DNA from: Bradyrhizobium diazoefficiens USDA 110
GTDB taxonomy: Bacteria; Pseudomonadota; Alphaproteobacteria; Rhizobiales; Xanthobacteraceae
Direction of reading: 5' to 3'
Assembly (NCBI RefSeq): GCF_000011365.1
Contig: NC_004463.1
Location: forward strand, 8,232,001-8,296,000
Length of the DNA stretch: 64,000 nucleotides
Shown one piece after another: positions 7,314 through 16,194 of this stretch. The notes below the pieces were generated by a model. That model was given only the letters and a program-made list of their open reading frames with translations, was not told where the DNA came from and did not search any database. A program made the translations under genes and the position numbers. Numbering within the stretch: the stretch's first letter is position 1; every line of letters begins with the position of its first letter.

Positions 7314-8007
7314 ATGAGGTCTCTAGTGCAAGATGATCAACACGCACCCGCGAAACCGCAGCTAGAATTTAAGGAAGTAGCCGTTCTTATTCCGCTAATC
7401 GGTACTGCAATCGCGATCAGCTACGACGTTGGATACTTCTACGGACTCGATATTAAGCTATTCACGCTCTTCTCGATCACCGAGCACGTCGTTTTCGCAT
7501 TGGAAGCTACGCCAGTTGCGTTTGTATTGGCTATTTTTTTGATTGCCTATTTGGGCCCGGGCCTTGATGTGTTGCTTGGAGTAAAAGTCCACACTGCCGG
7601 GAAAAATATGCATAAGACTAAGAGACGATACGTCGATGCAGCAATACCCGCGGGTCTTGTTTTGCTCGTTGGAGTAGCCCTTTACTTCAGCTTCTTTGGA
7701 TTGATCGCAGGACTAATCGCTGGCGCAGCCGTGACTTTTGTTCCGCTTGTTTCCCATTCCCAGAAGGTTAGTCTACTTGATCTCTGGTATTTTGATCATC
7801 GTTACCGCATTTGCAACCGGCCACGACTTTGCTCATTCTTATGTGTCACGCGGAGCCAGCGACCACTCGATTCAACTGGAAAATGAAAAGCTCGCGGTCA
7901 AACTTATTCGCGCTGGAGATCGAGGAGTTCTGTACTTCGAGCCGAATACCAAGCAGCTAGATTTCGTGAGATGGGACGCTGTAAGGAAATTGAGTAGCGC
8001 TTGGTGA
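7314..8007 (+). pseudogene. frameshifted multi-pass membrane protein gene
   Basis: The frame from ATG 7314 encodes about three to four hydrophobic segments (VAVLIPLIGTAIAISY; ALEATPVAFVLAIFLIAYLG; AAIPAGLVLLVGVALYF; FGLIAGLIAGAAVTFVPL). It then degenerates near 7760. From there the protein-like reading continues in the other frame (LVYLISGILIIVTAFATG, then SDHSIQLENEKLAVKLIRAG) to the stop at 8007. One indel between about 7740 and 7780 would therefore join the two into one protein of about 230 aa. Either the gene is broken or the read has an error. The N-terminus may instead begin at GTG 7326. Function is not recognised. Confidence 0.5.
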
Positions 8008-8240
8008 CAGCCAATTTGTCCCACGGCACCGCGTGGCAGGCTGTCACTTCGCGGCTTCCGCAATCGCGACCAACGGATCGGGCTCGTGCTTCGACAGACC
8101 GGCGGATGAGGGGTTGTATCCGCAAACACAAACAGGAGTAAGACTCGCAGAGAGAACCCCTCACCCGAGTGAGTCTGTGTCACCAGCGAAGATTCCCTCT
8201 CCCGCAAGGGGAGAGGCACCGCAATCAGCATTGCAGAAAG

Positions 8241-8540
8241 CTACACCTGCTTCCCCGCAATGATCTCCTGCAACGTCGCCACATGCCGCGCGAAGGCGCC
8301 GCGCCCCGCCGCGGTGGCGGTCACCGTCGTCTGCGGCTTCTTGCCGACGAAGGCCTTCTCCACGGACACATAGCCGGCCTTGGCCAGCGTCTCGATATGC
8401 GCGCCGAGATTGCCGTCGGTGGCGCCCGTCAGCTTTTTCAGCCGCGAGAACTCCAGGCCCGCCGTCGCAGGCAGCGCGTTCAGCGCCGCCATGATCTTGA
8501 GCCGCAACGGCTGGTGGATGATGTCGTCGAGCTCCGCCAT
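8241..8540 (-). CDS. winged-helix transcriptional regulator
   Basis: A 99-aa protein with the ArsR/MarR-like winged-helix pattern of the HTH_34 family. Helix DDIIHQPLRLKIMAAL is followed by the HTH LEFSRLKKLTGATDGNLGAHI and a wing containing the conserved VEKAFVGKKPQTTVTAT. It probably regulates itself and the membrane protein gene immediately upstream, whose stop is only 3 bp before this ATG. Pairs of such regulators with small membrane proteins are common; the signal is unknown. Confidence 0.8.
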   Translation of the reverse strand: MAELDDIIHQPLRLKIMAALNALPATAGLEFSRLKKLTGATDGNLGAHIETLAKAGYVSVEKAFVGKKPQTTVTATAAGRGAFARHVATLQEIIAGKQV

Positions 8541-8543
8541 TGG

Positions 8544-9098
8544 CTAGATCCGCCGCATCCAGAGGCCGCCGAGGATCAGCCCGCCGCCGTTGACGAAGGC
8601 CATCCAGAGCGGGAACGCCTCGCCGATGAAGACGAAGCCGATCAGCGTCAGCGCGGAGATGCCGAGACCGATCGCCACGAAGGCATAGCCGAACCAGAGG
8701 CCTGCCAGGGTGTAGAACAGCATGAAGTAGAGCGGCCAGAACGCCCCCAGCTGACGCGGGCCGAAATGGCCGATCACGTTGGTGCAGAGATAGCCGAAGG
8801 CGAAGAACAACACGAACACCAGGAGCAGCCTGATGTCGAAGGCTGCTCCCCGGGGATGATGCGGCGGATTGAGCAGGCGGAGCGCAACCAGGCCGCCGAC
8901 ACCGAGAACATCGACCGCAACCCAGGCGTAGACCGCATAGACCGGCCAGAGCCAGGTCACGAGATTGCCTGCGAGCACCAGCACGCCCCACCAGACGGCC
9001 GCATAGCTCGCCAGTTCGTAGAGCTGCGATTGCTTCACGCGCTGGACGATGTCGTCGATGTCGGCCAGCGCTGCGGACGCCTCCTTGCTGTCGATCAT
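8544..9098 (-). CDS. multi-pass membrane protein paired with a wHTH regulator
   Basis: A 184-aa protein. The start MIDSKEASAALADIDDIV at 9098 is preceded by GAAAGGGA; an upstream ATG at 9146 lacks a comparable site. A cytoplasmic helix of about 35 residues is followed by roughly six hydrophobic segments in three pairs (for example LASYAAVWWGVLVLAGNLV and FDIRLLLVFVLFFAFGYL). It forms a two-gene operon with the regulator just downstream. No enzymatic motif is visible, so it may be a sensor or transporter-like partner. Confidence 0.7.
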   Translation of the reverse strand: MIDSKEASAALADIDDIVQRVKQSQLYELASYAAVWWGVLVLAGNLVTWLWPVYAVYAWVAVDVLGVGGLVALRLLNPPHHPRGAAFDIRLLLVFVLFFAFGYLCTNVIGHFGPRQLGAFWPLYFMLFYTLAGLWFGYAFVAIGLGISALTLIGFVFIGEAFPLWMAFVNGGGLILGGLWMRRI

Positions 9099-9160
9099 GT
9101 CGTCCCTTTCAGTCCCAGCGCTATCTCGTATGACGCTCGGTGACACCTGAGCGCACGCCT

Positions 9161-9291
9161 CGTCCTTCGAGACGACCGCTTCGCGGTCTCCTCAGGATGA
9201 GGCTCAGCTGCACCAGTCCCCTTTGAAGCGACCGCCGCAAACTCCGCCCTCATCCTGAGGGTCCGCCGCAGGCGGGCGTCTCGAAGGATGG
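9161..9291. repeat. palindromic Bradyrhizobium-type intergenic repeat pair
   Basis: A copy of cgtccttcgagacg.. ..tcctcaggatgagg lies at 9161-9202. An inverted copy (ctcatcctgagg.. ..gtctcgaaggatg) lies at 9249-9291. Each copy is itself a hairpin around ccgcttcgcgg-like loops. A related copy occurs at 41316-41357. Confidence 0.8.
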
Positions 9292-9342
9292 CCGCGGGGA
9301 AGCCGCTCCCATATGCGCTTGCCTTGCCATCAGCGGATCGCA

Positions 9343-10353
9343 TCATGACTGCCCGCTCCCGCGCGTTGCCACGTCCTCGGCGATCGCCGAGATCGCCTTC
9401 GGGCTGGTGACGATGCCCATGTGGTTGATGCCGTCGATGATCTTGACGTCGACCGACGGTTTGATCGCCTGCACCGCCTCCGCATATTTATCCGAGATCA
9501 TCATCTCGTCCTCGGCACCGCCGAAGATCGTGATGGGGCGTGTCGTCGCCGCGAGATCGAGACGATAGCCGCGCGTCGCGAAATTGCGCATCAGGCGGTC
9601 GGAATAGGTGGGGACGAGATACTTCGCCGAATTCGCAGGCACGGCCAGAGCAAGCACCGGAAGCTGCGAGCAGCAGTCGATGCCGAGCTTGCGCAGGGCG
9701 GTGAGGCCGAGGAGGCGGGGAACGTCGGCATTGGCCCAGCCGCCGGAATGCGGCTTGTTGGTCGGCGCGTCATAGCCGAGATAGGGCGCGAGCAGCACGG
9801 TGCGCACGAACATGTCCTGCATGATCGGCGTCGCGGCAACGCGCAGCGAGAAGCCGGCGCCGGCTGAATGGCCGATCAGGGTCAGCGGCAGATCGGGCGC
9901 GGCCTTGCGGACATGAGCGACGAAATCGACGAGGTCGTCCTCGAGCTGGCCGACATAGCCGATGTCGCCACGGGTGCCAGAGCCGCCATGGCCGCGCATG
10001 TCGAGCGCCCAGGTCTCGACGCCGCGCAAGGCGATCGCATGGGTCAGCGCGTGGTTGACGGTGCCGCTGGAGCCGGAGGAGCCGTGGATGAAGATCGCGC
10101 CAAGGCCGCTCGCCGGCCCGTTCGGGACGTAGTGGCGAAAGCCGATCCAGGTGCCGTCGCGGGCCTGAAAACGCTCGAGCGGCGGCATGGTCGAGAAGTC
10201 GACAAGCTTCACCGACTCCGAGACCGACCGCATCTCCGGCGGCCGCTCCGGTGGCGTTGCGATCATCGCGACCAGGATCAGCGCCACGGCGCCGACTGCG
10301 CACAGGGCCCATTTCAGTCCGTTCAACACGCCGCGCAGCAGCTGCTTCGCCAT
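9343..10353 (-). CDS. membrane-anchored alpha/beta hydrolase (lysophospholipase/monoacylglycerol lipase-like)
   Basis: A 336-aa protein starting [16 protein letters not shown]. An N-terminal hydrophobic helix (about residues 14-33) anchors it to the membrane with the hydrolase domain outside. Serine hydrolase features: oxyanion HGSSGSSG, nucleophile Ser in GHSAGAGF, acid in GGAEDEM, and His in DGINHMG. The Hydrolase_4-type motif DMRGHGGSG is also present. The 22-residue upstream in-frame extension has no signal character, so 10353 is preferred. It is divergent from xseA with about 120 bp between the starts. Substrate is unknown, likely a lipid or ester. Confidence 0.8.
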
Positions 10354-10473
10354 GGGCTCAACTCCATTCAACTCACCATCGATAGAGAACTCTATATTAC
10401 AGAGTACTCTCCAAATCAATCCCCGGATTGGCGCCGCGCGGCGAAAATCCTTAACGTCGGGTCTGACCCCAAA

Positions 10474-12111
10474 ATGCCGAATCGTTTGCCGATGCCGCCC
10501 GCGGAACCCCTGCTCAACGCCCCCGAATTCACCGTCTCCGAGCTTTCACAGTCCCTGAAGCGGACGGTGGAGGATGCCTTTGGCCATGTCCGGGTCCGCG
10601 GCGAGATCTCGGGCTTTCGCGGCGCCCACTCCTCCGGCCACTGCTATTTCGCGCTCAAGGACGAGAGCGCCAAGATCGAGGCGGTGATCTGGAAGGGCGT
10701 GCACGGTCGGATGCGCTTCAAGCCGCAGGAGGGGCTCGAGGTCATCGCCACCGGCAAGCTCACGACCTATCCGGGCTCCTCGAAATACCAGATCGTCATC
10801 GAGGCGCTGGAGCCGGCCGGCATCGGCGCGCTGATGGCGCTGATGGAGGAACGCAAGAAGAAGCTTGCCGCCGAGGGCCTGTTCGACGAGGCGCGCAAGC
10901 AGCTGCTGCCCTGGCTGCCAGAGGTGATCGGCGTCGTGACCTCGCCGACCGGCGCCGTCATCCGCGACATCCTGCACCGGCTGGAGGACCGCTTCCCCCG
11001 CCATGTGCTGGTGTGGCCGGTCAAGGTGCAGGGCGAAGGCTCGGCCGAGCAAGTCGCGGCCGCGATCCGCGGCTTCAACGCGCTGCCGGAGGGCGGCAAG
11101 ATTCCGCGGCCCGACGTGCTGATCGTCGCGCGCGGCGGCGGCTCGCTGGAGGATCTCTGGTCGTTCAACGAGGAGATCGTGGTGCGGGCAGCAGCCGAGA
11201 GCATGATCCCGCTGATCTCCGCCGTGGGCCACGAGACCGACATCACGCTGATCGATTTCGTCGCCGACAAGCGCGCGCCGACGCCGACAGCGGCGGCCGA
11301 GATGGCTGTGCCGGTGCGCAGCGATCTGTTCGTCGAGGTCGCCGATCTCGCACGGCGCACCCGCGCCTATTGGCAGCGCGCCCACGAAAGCCGCCGCAGC
11401 GAATTGCGTGCGGCCGCGCGTGCGCTGCCGGCGGCCGGAGATCTGCTGGCGATCCCGCGGCAGCGGCTGGATTCGGCGGGCGCCGCCCTGCCCCGCGGCT
11501 TGAAAGCCAACACGCATGCGCATTTCCGCAGGTTTACTGCGGCGGGCGCAAAGCTGACGCTGCGGGTGCTGCACGGGCAGATCGCGCAGGCCGATCATCG
11601 GCTCACCGTGTGCGGCGAGCGGCTTGGTCTCTCCGCGCGGTCGCTGCTGCGGCAGCGGCGCGACCGCTTTGCCGGTCTCGAGGTGCGGCTGCGTGCCTCA
11701 AAACTCTCCAACGCACAGGCGCAGCGCAACGCGATTGCCCGCCAGCGCGAACGCACGCATCGCCTGGCCGAGCGTGCCAACCGTGCGCTGGTGACGCTGC
11801 TGCAACGGCTCGACGCCCGCGTCGAGGCCAGCGGCAAGCTGCTCTCGGCGCTGTCCTACCGCGGCGTGCTAGCGCGCGGCTTTGCGCTGGTGCGGGACGA
11901 GGCCGGCCATCCCCTGCATTCGGCCGACAGCGTCGGTCCCGGCGCACGCGTCGAGATCGAGTTCGCGGACGGACGTGTCGGCGCGACAACGGATGCGGAT
12001 CGTCCGGCGCCTCCTGCCAAGCGCGCACAGCAACCGAAGCCGGCCGCGCAGGAGACCAAACCCGCGCCGAAGCGCGTCGGCAAGCCGGTGGATCAGGGCA
12101 GTTTGTTCTGA
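10474..12111 (+). CDS. xseA: exodeoxyribonuclease VII large subunit
   Basis: XseA with XseB degrades single-stranded DNA. The 545-aa product has an N-terminal OB-fold ([18 protein letters not shown], then [19 protein letters not shown]), followed by the catalytic exonuclease VII domain with [33 protein letters not shown] and the metal-site region [28 protein letters not shown]. Then come a long coiled coil and the C-terminal [15 protein letters not shown]. The alanine/lysine/proline-rich C-terminal tail is common in rhizobial orthologues. The ATG at 10474 begins [18 protein letters not shown] 10492 is an alternative. The long open frame upstream is the antisense shadow of the hydrolase. Confidence 0.96.
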
Positions 12112-12131
12112 GTTGGCGGCTCACTCTCCGT

Positions 12132-12260
12132 GTCGTCCCGGCGAAAGCCAGGACCCATTACCCCAGGAAGTAGTTTGGCGAAGACTGATCGTTCGGGACT
12201 AATGCCGCGTACAATCGATAGATTCCGCGGTATGGGTCCTGGCTTTCGCCAGGACGACGT
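12132..12260. repeat. long palindromic intergenic repeat
   Basis: The arm gtcgtcccggcgaaagccagg.. starting at 12132 pairs with ..cctggctttcgccaggacgac ending at 12260. About 80 bp of spacer carries further short dyads. This is a repeat type seen throughout Bradyrhizobium genomes. Lying after xseA, it may serve as a transcript end. Confidence 0.75.
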
Positions 12261-12325
12261 CGGGGAGAGTTGGTCGCCCTCTCAATACACATCAGCGTGG
12301 AAGGGTGGGAGACGCAACAGCCCGC

Positions 12326-12475
12326 CTAGCGGCAGGACAATCCCGCGTCGATCGTGGTCCAGAAGCCGCAATGTTCCGGCGCGAGCATTGGCGCGCCGGC
12401 GTGGGCTTCGAACAGGAAGATCGCGACGGTGAAGACGATCAGTGCGGAGGAAAAAAGGACGATGCGGTTGCGCAT
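12326..12475 (-). CDS. small exported or membrane peptide
   Basis: A 49-aa product, MRNRIVLFSSALIVFTVAI then FLFEAHAGAPMLAPEHCGFW. It has a positively charged start, a hydrophobic helix and an AHA-like signal-peptidase site, leaving a short Cys-containing mature part ending DAGLSCR. The ribosome-binding site is weak. Longer in-frame starts to 12541 add no sensible sequence. Small genes like this are common in Bradyrhizobium; function unknown. Confidence 0.4.
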   Translation of the reverse strand: MRNRIVLFSSALIVFTVAIFLFEAHAGAPMLAPEHCGFWTTIDAGLSCR

Positions 12476-12697
12476 GTGGGATGCGTTTAACCGACATCGT
12501 GGTCGAATGATGGCACCGTCCCGTGCTGAAACCGCAGCCATGCGCGATCCGTAGATTCACTGTCGGCCACTCTCCGTGCAGGGCGGTGGTCGATGCGGGG
12601 CTGTCCGCCTCAAGTTGTTCCTCGGGCGGCCCCGCTTGGGAATCCGTAGCCCCCTAGCCCGCATGAGCGCAGCGATATCCGGGCTTCTGGATCTTCA

Positions 12698-13522
12698 TCA
12701 CCGCGCCAGCCACTCCGCGACGTCCTTCTGCGACTCCGCGCGCGCGACCGCATCGGTGCCGAGATGGCCGTGCTCGGGCGCGGCGGCGTCGCTGCTGCCG
12801 CTAGCTGCGTGCAGCGGCGTGTTGGCGCGGTCGAAGTCGTGATAGGCGCCGGGATAGACCACGATGCGCGCGAGCGCGCTGCGGCCATGCGCACCCTCGA
12901 CCATCTGGCGGCAGGCCGGCGGCGACGACACGTCGTCATTGGCGCCGATCAAAACCAGGGTCGGCACCCGCGTGCTCCAGCCGAGACCGGCGGAGATGCG
13001 GCAATCCGGATAGAACGCGATCGCCGCGCGGAAATCCGGACCTGCGTCGCGCGCCGCGTTCTGCGGGCGCACCGCCCACAGCAGCGTGCTCGCGCCGTTG
13101 GCCCAGCCGATCAGGCTGACGCGGTCGCGCGCGACCCAGACCTGCTTCATCAGCCAGGCGCGCGCGGCCGCGACGTCGGCGACACGCTCGCGCCGCGCCT
13201 TGACGTGCGTCTCCTTGACGCGGCATTGCGGCCCGAGCTCGCGCGAGCCGTAGCTGTCGGGCAGCAGCACCGCGTTACCGGCCTTGAGCAGCCGCTCCGC
13301 CCAGTCGCGATAGCGCGGCAATACGGGATCGGCATGGCCGCCGAGGCCGCCGCAGCCATGCAGCGCGATCACGGTCGGAAACGGCCCGGCGCCCTCGGGC
13401 TTGTAGAGCTGGGCATGCAGGATTCCGGAGCCGAGCGGAATCTCGACCTGCTGCGGCGCAGGCGCAGCGCGCGCGGCCGACATCAGCAGCATCAGGAACA
13501 GGGCGGTCAATCGAAGGCGCAT
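12698..13522 (-). CDS. exported dienelactone hydrolase-family protein with altered nucleophile
   Basis: A 274-aa protein with a signal peptide (MRLRLTALFLMLLMSAARA, cleaved after about residue 19). The fold is alpha/beta hydrolase of the dienelactone hydrolase group: ALHGCGGLGG, DSYGSRELGPQC, acid region LIGANDDVSSP (D196/D197) and His228 in PGAYHDFD. At the nucleophile elbow the sequence reads LIGWANGAST, that is G139-W-A141-N-G143, where relatives have Ser or Cys in place of A141. The codon read is GCC. The protein may therefore be catalytically dead or use another residue. Substrate is unknown. Confidence 0.75.
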   Translation of the reverse strand: MRLRLTALFLMLLMSAARAAPAPQQVEIPLGSGILHAQLYKPEGAGPFPTVIALHGCGGLGGHADPVLPRYRDWAERLLKAGNAVLLPDSYGSRELGPQCRVKETHVKARRERVADVAAARAWLMKQVWVARDRVSLIGWANGASTLLWAVRPQNAARDAGPDFRAAIAFYPDCRISAGLGWSTRVPTLVLIGANDDVSSPPACRQMVEGAHGRSALARIVVYPGAYHDFDRANTPLHAASGSSDAAAPEHGHLGTDAVARAESQKDVAEWLAR

Positions 13523-13725
13523 CGGGCTCTGCCGTATCAGGTGCCGGCCGCTTGCGCCGGGACGATCCTTCGCCCGAAGCACTATCATGCGAAAACGGCG
13601 GCAAAACATCACAAACCGGTGGGTTTACCGGGCGGACAGGCCGCCCTATCTATGCTACATCCCGTCCAACACATCGTGCCCTCCAGGGTTTTTTACGGAG
13701 AGGCCTTCCACGGAGACTTTCGACC

Positions 13726-13953
13726 GTGCTGAACAAGTTCGGCTCTTCCGGCAATGGCGAAGCGCAGGTGCAATATCTCGACGGCGATTTCCGCGTGATC
13801 TCGCCGGGGACCTATGTGCGCTGCGCGATCACCGACACGCGGATCCCGCTCGACGAATTGAAGTACTGGAGCGTGGACCTTCAAGAAGCCTACGCCACGC
13901 CGGCCGCGGTGCTGCAGCGGCATTTCCCCGGCGCGCCAAAGCCGCAGCCGTGA
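13726..13953 (+). CDS. DUF2093 family protein
   Basis: A 75-aa protein with a GTG start (13726) preceded by GGAG at 13712. The sequence VLNKFGSSGNGEAQVQYLDG, then FRVISPGTYVRCAITDTRIP and LDELKYWSVDLQEAYATP, matches DUF2093 as remembered: a small soluble alphaproteobacterial family of unknown function. Upstream in-frame codons are antisense to the hydrolase and not protein-like, which supports the GTG. Confidence 0.85.
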   Translation: MLNKFGSSGNGEAQVQYLDGDFRVISPGTYVRCAITDTRIPLDELKYWSVDLQEAYATPAAVLQRHFPGAPKPQP

Positions 13954-13969
13954 GGCCGCGCCTGCGCTG

Positions 13970-14275
13970 CTAGTGCTGCTCAGTGGCATCCCCGCCCACG
14001 CAGGTCTTGATGAAGGTCTTCCTGGGCTCGCCGACGACCTTCTGATTGATCGCCTGCTTGAGGCAATCGACCCGCGCCTGCGCCATGCAGAGCTGCATCT
14101 GGTCGCGCTTGTCCTGTCCCTTCAGGTCTTGCGTCGTGCCGAGACACGTCACGCGCCTGGTCGCGGGAACCGGCACCGTGCCGGTCGAAGCGGCGGGCGG
14201 CGTCGTTTGTGCAAACACGGGCGCAATGATCAGACACACAAGGCTGGCGGCGACAGTCGCGGACGGCAATTTCAT
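13970..14275 (-). CDS. small exported protein with PsiF-like repeat
   Basis: A 101-aa protein. MKLPSATVAASLVCLIIAPVFA is a signal peptide and GGGAGAA lies just upstream of the ATG. The mature part has spaced cysteines (VTCLGTTQDLKG, LCMAQARVDCLKQA, FIKTCVGG), and the last stretch GEPRKTFIKTC resembles PsiF repeats (phosphate-starvation-inducible, periplasmic, role unknown). It is convergent with the DUF2093 gene, 16 bp apart. Confidence 0.65.
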   Translation of the reverse strand: MKLPSATVAASLVCLIIAPVFAQTTPPAASTGTVPVPATRRVTCLGTTQDLKGQDKRDQMQLCMAQARVDCLKQAINQKVVGEPRKTFIKTCVGGDATEQH

Positions 14276-14452
14276 CGAATTCTCCCGATCGGTCCCGGAC
14301 CGATAGGCGTTTTGCGATGAATGTCGCGTGAATGGCGGGCTGCCGCAGGGTGCGGCAAAGCGAAAGCGTGCCCACCATCACTTCGTCGCGGGCGTGTGCT
14401 CAGGCTTGGTGAGATTGTGTTACGTTGGGGGCAGGACAGTTTGGGAGCTCGA

Positions 14453-14569
14453 ATGGGACGCCCGAATGCATTCGACGGGATGATGCACGAATTCTGTGCG
14501 AACCTAGGTTGGTGTGGCGGCGTCGAGGATCGCACGCCGCTGCACGTGCTTCCGAGCGCAGCCAACTGA
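14453..14569 (+). CDS. possible small protein
   Basis: A 38-codon frame MGRPNAFDGMMHEFCANLGW and so on, with a GGGAG box 7 bases upstream. The phrase F-x-x-x-MHEFC-x-x-x-GWCGG followed by PLHV resembles the N-terminal half of a recurrent Bradyrhizobium small protein (about 60-80 aa), so this may be an intact short form or a truncated copy. An upstream phrase, gcaaagcgaaagcgtgccc at 14353-14371, is part of a dispersed repeat (see 22515). Confidence 0.35.
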   Translation: MGRPNAFDGMMHEFCANLGWCGGVEDRTPLHVLPSAAN

Positions 14570-15051
14570 AGACTGTCTCCGTGAAGCACATCGGAACGGA
14601 CGTCGTCGATGCGAGCAAGCTTCGCTCCGGGCATCACGGCGTGTAAATTGCGCCGCGCTATTCCAGCCACCGCGGCAGGGGCAGCGCACCTCAACTGCGG
14701 GTCTCACAGCCAAAATGATCTCCGTCGTGCCGATCTGCGTTGCATCGAACAGTGCTTGCACTCCTTGGTGAGTCATTTCGCGCTGTGGTTGGATTCTTTG
14801 GTGCGACTTGGCGCCCTTAAGTTGTTTGACGAAGTCTTGGTGAAACAGAGGGCTGCTATAGTGCGTGTTAGGTAACTGGCCCTGCTCTTTTTATCGCGCA
14901 GACAATCAAGTCAACCAAACGGCCATCGAGCTTTGGAATTGGCGCAGTCTGTGAACGGGCTCATATCGAAGAGCCATCTGGCGGGTTACGATCACCTCGA
15001 AAATTTGCGGTGAAATATTTGTAAATCGAAAGTCAAACGATGGGGGGGATC
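14570..15051. other. intergenic region without a recognised gene
   Basis: About 480 bp. Short frames on both strands give no convincing protein, and I see no tRNA or clear terminator. The final 40 bp (from 15010) are AT-richer and carry the GGGGGG ribosome-binding box of the next gene. Confidence 0.35.
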
Positions 15052-15237
15052 ATGCCCACCATACTGGACCTGCTCTATCGTGAATATTGCCGCGCCCGCC
15101 TCGCTGAAATGCGGAAACAGCTGCTGATCGCAGCTGAACGCTCTGAAGCTCTCGAAGCGCATTATCATCCTGCGGACCAGGGTGACGATGAGAGGACGGA
15201 CGTACAACGCAAGACCGGTCGCGGCGTGCCGACTTGA
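15052..15237 (+). CDS. small conserved-looking Bradyrhizobium protein
   Basis: A 61-aa product MPTILDLLYREYCRARLAEM followed by RKQLLIAAERSEALEAHYHP. The first two thirds form one amphipathic charged helix and the rest is polar and probably disordered. The ATG at 15052 has GGGGGG at a good distance; an ATG at 15040 is also open. I recall similar short proteins starting with this helix in Bradyrhizobium. Function unknown. Confidence 0.5.
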   Translation: MPTILDLLYREYCRARLAEMRKQLLIAAERSEALEAHYHPADQGDDERTDVQRKTGRGVPT

Positions 15238-15309
15238 AGCGGCACCAAGACCGGCGATCTCTCCCGCGTAGCAGTGACCAAGCAATTGGCAGCAGTTTGG
15301 GAGCAAGCA

Positions 15310-15396
15310 ATGAATACACCCGAATGCTATACTGTCATGGTGGCCTGCGCCTCGTGCCTGACCATCATCGGAATGATAGCCGTTGGAGCCTGGTGA
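15310..15396 (+). CDS. possible 28-residue membrane peptide
   Basis: The frame encodes MNTPECYTVMVACASCLTII then GMIAVGAW and stops at TGA. GGGAG lies 8 bases upstream of the ATG. Most of it is one hydrophobic helix with three cysteines, as in other small membrane peptides. Support is the start context and composition only. Confidence 0.35.
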   Translation: MNTPECYTVMVACASCLTIIGMIAVGAW

Positions 15397-15622
15397 GGGG
15401 GCCTGACCGCTGAGCCGGGATTGCACTCCGTTAGCGGGCCCGCTGCCAAGCACGTTCAGTCGGACCTAGGACGCCGGACGCAGCACGCGCCGTCCCGCAT
15501 CGTCCGTCAATGGACGCCGCAAGGCCTTCGCCGCGCCTCAGCGTGCAGACCTGCTTCTTGCTGTGAGGAAAGCGTTGCCGCCGCTTGATGCGATTGCGGC
15601 GGCATCGCTCGAGATCCGGATA

Positions 15623-15958
15623 TCAGCCTCCGGGCGGAGTATACGAAGAACGCAGCTTCGCCGCGTTCTGGCGGACCTGCTTGATCTCGTCCTGCGTGAA
15701 CAGCCGGGTCAGCTTCACGTTCTGCAGGGTGCCCGCCGTGACGGTCAGGCCGGAAATCGCCGGAGCCGCACTCGGATCAGGCACATCGAAAATCACCAGA
15801 ACGCCTGGACCGTCGGCCGCAACGCTGTACATCGAAATCAGCTTGCCGCCGGCCGCTTCGATAAGTTTCCTCGCCGCCTCCTGGCGATTGGTCGTGGGGT
15901 TTTCCAAAATGGCGTTGAGAGCGCGTGGTGTGTATTGTCCAGTGAGGCAAAAATGCAT
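15623..15958 (-). CDS. GYD domain protein
   Basis: A 111-aa protein. The start MHFCLTGQYTPRALNAILEN, the conserved GGKLISMYSVAADGPGVLVI and the later GTLQNVKLTRLFTQDEI fit the GYD family, small ferredoxin-like-fold proteins of unknown function. A glycine/proline-ended tail follows. AGGAGAA lies just before the ATG. It stands alone with no obvious operon. Confidence 0.8.
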   Translation of the reverse strand: MHFCLTGQYTPRALNAILENPTTNRQEAARKLIEAAGGKLISMYSVAADGPGVLVIFDVPDPSAAPAISGLTVTAGTLQNVKLTRLFTQDEIKQVRQNAAKLRSSYTPPGG

Positions 15959-16194
15959 GGCATGTTCTCCTCTGAGCTTTTGGCAATGACTCTCCCAGCC
16001 GTTCCGAACTTATCGGTACGGTCTCGCATCTGAAATGATGAAGGTACGTTGCCCGCCGTGGGCATAAACGCCGCCGATGATTGCCGGGAGTTCGGCACGT
16101 CCCGGTGACGGCTCTCATCGAAGGCTACATCAACTCCCGAACCTGCGGAAGAGAATTCATCCGCCGCGACATGTCGCCCCGGTGTCGCACGCGA

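Noticed and set aside
6868..7317. Frame overlapping the 234-aa gene and ending with ATGA at the next start
   Set aside because: The ATGA junction is suggestive, but the sequence is Arg-rich shadow-like in the overlap and matches no family.
9868..10473. 202-codon upstream extension of the xseA frame
   Set aside because: It runs antisense through the hydrolase gene; family start fits 10474.
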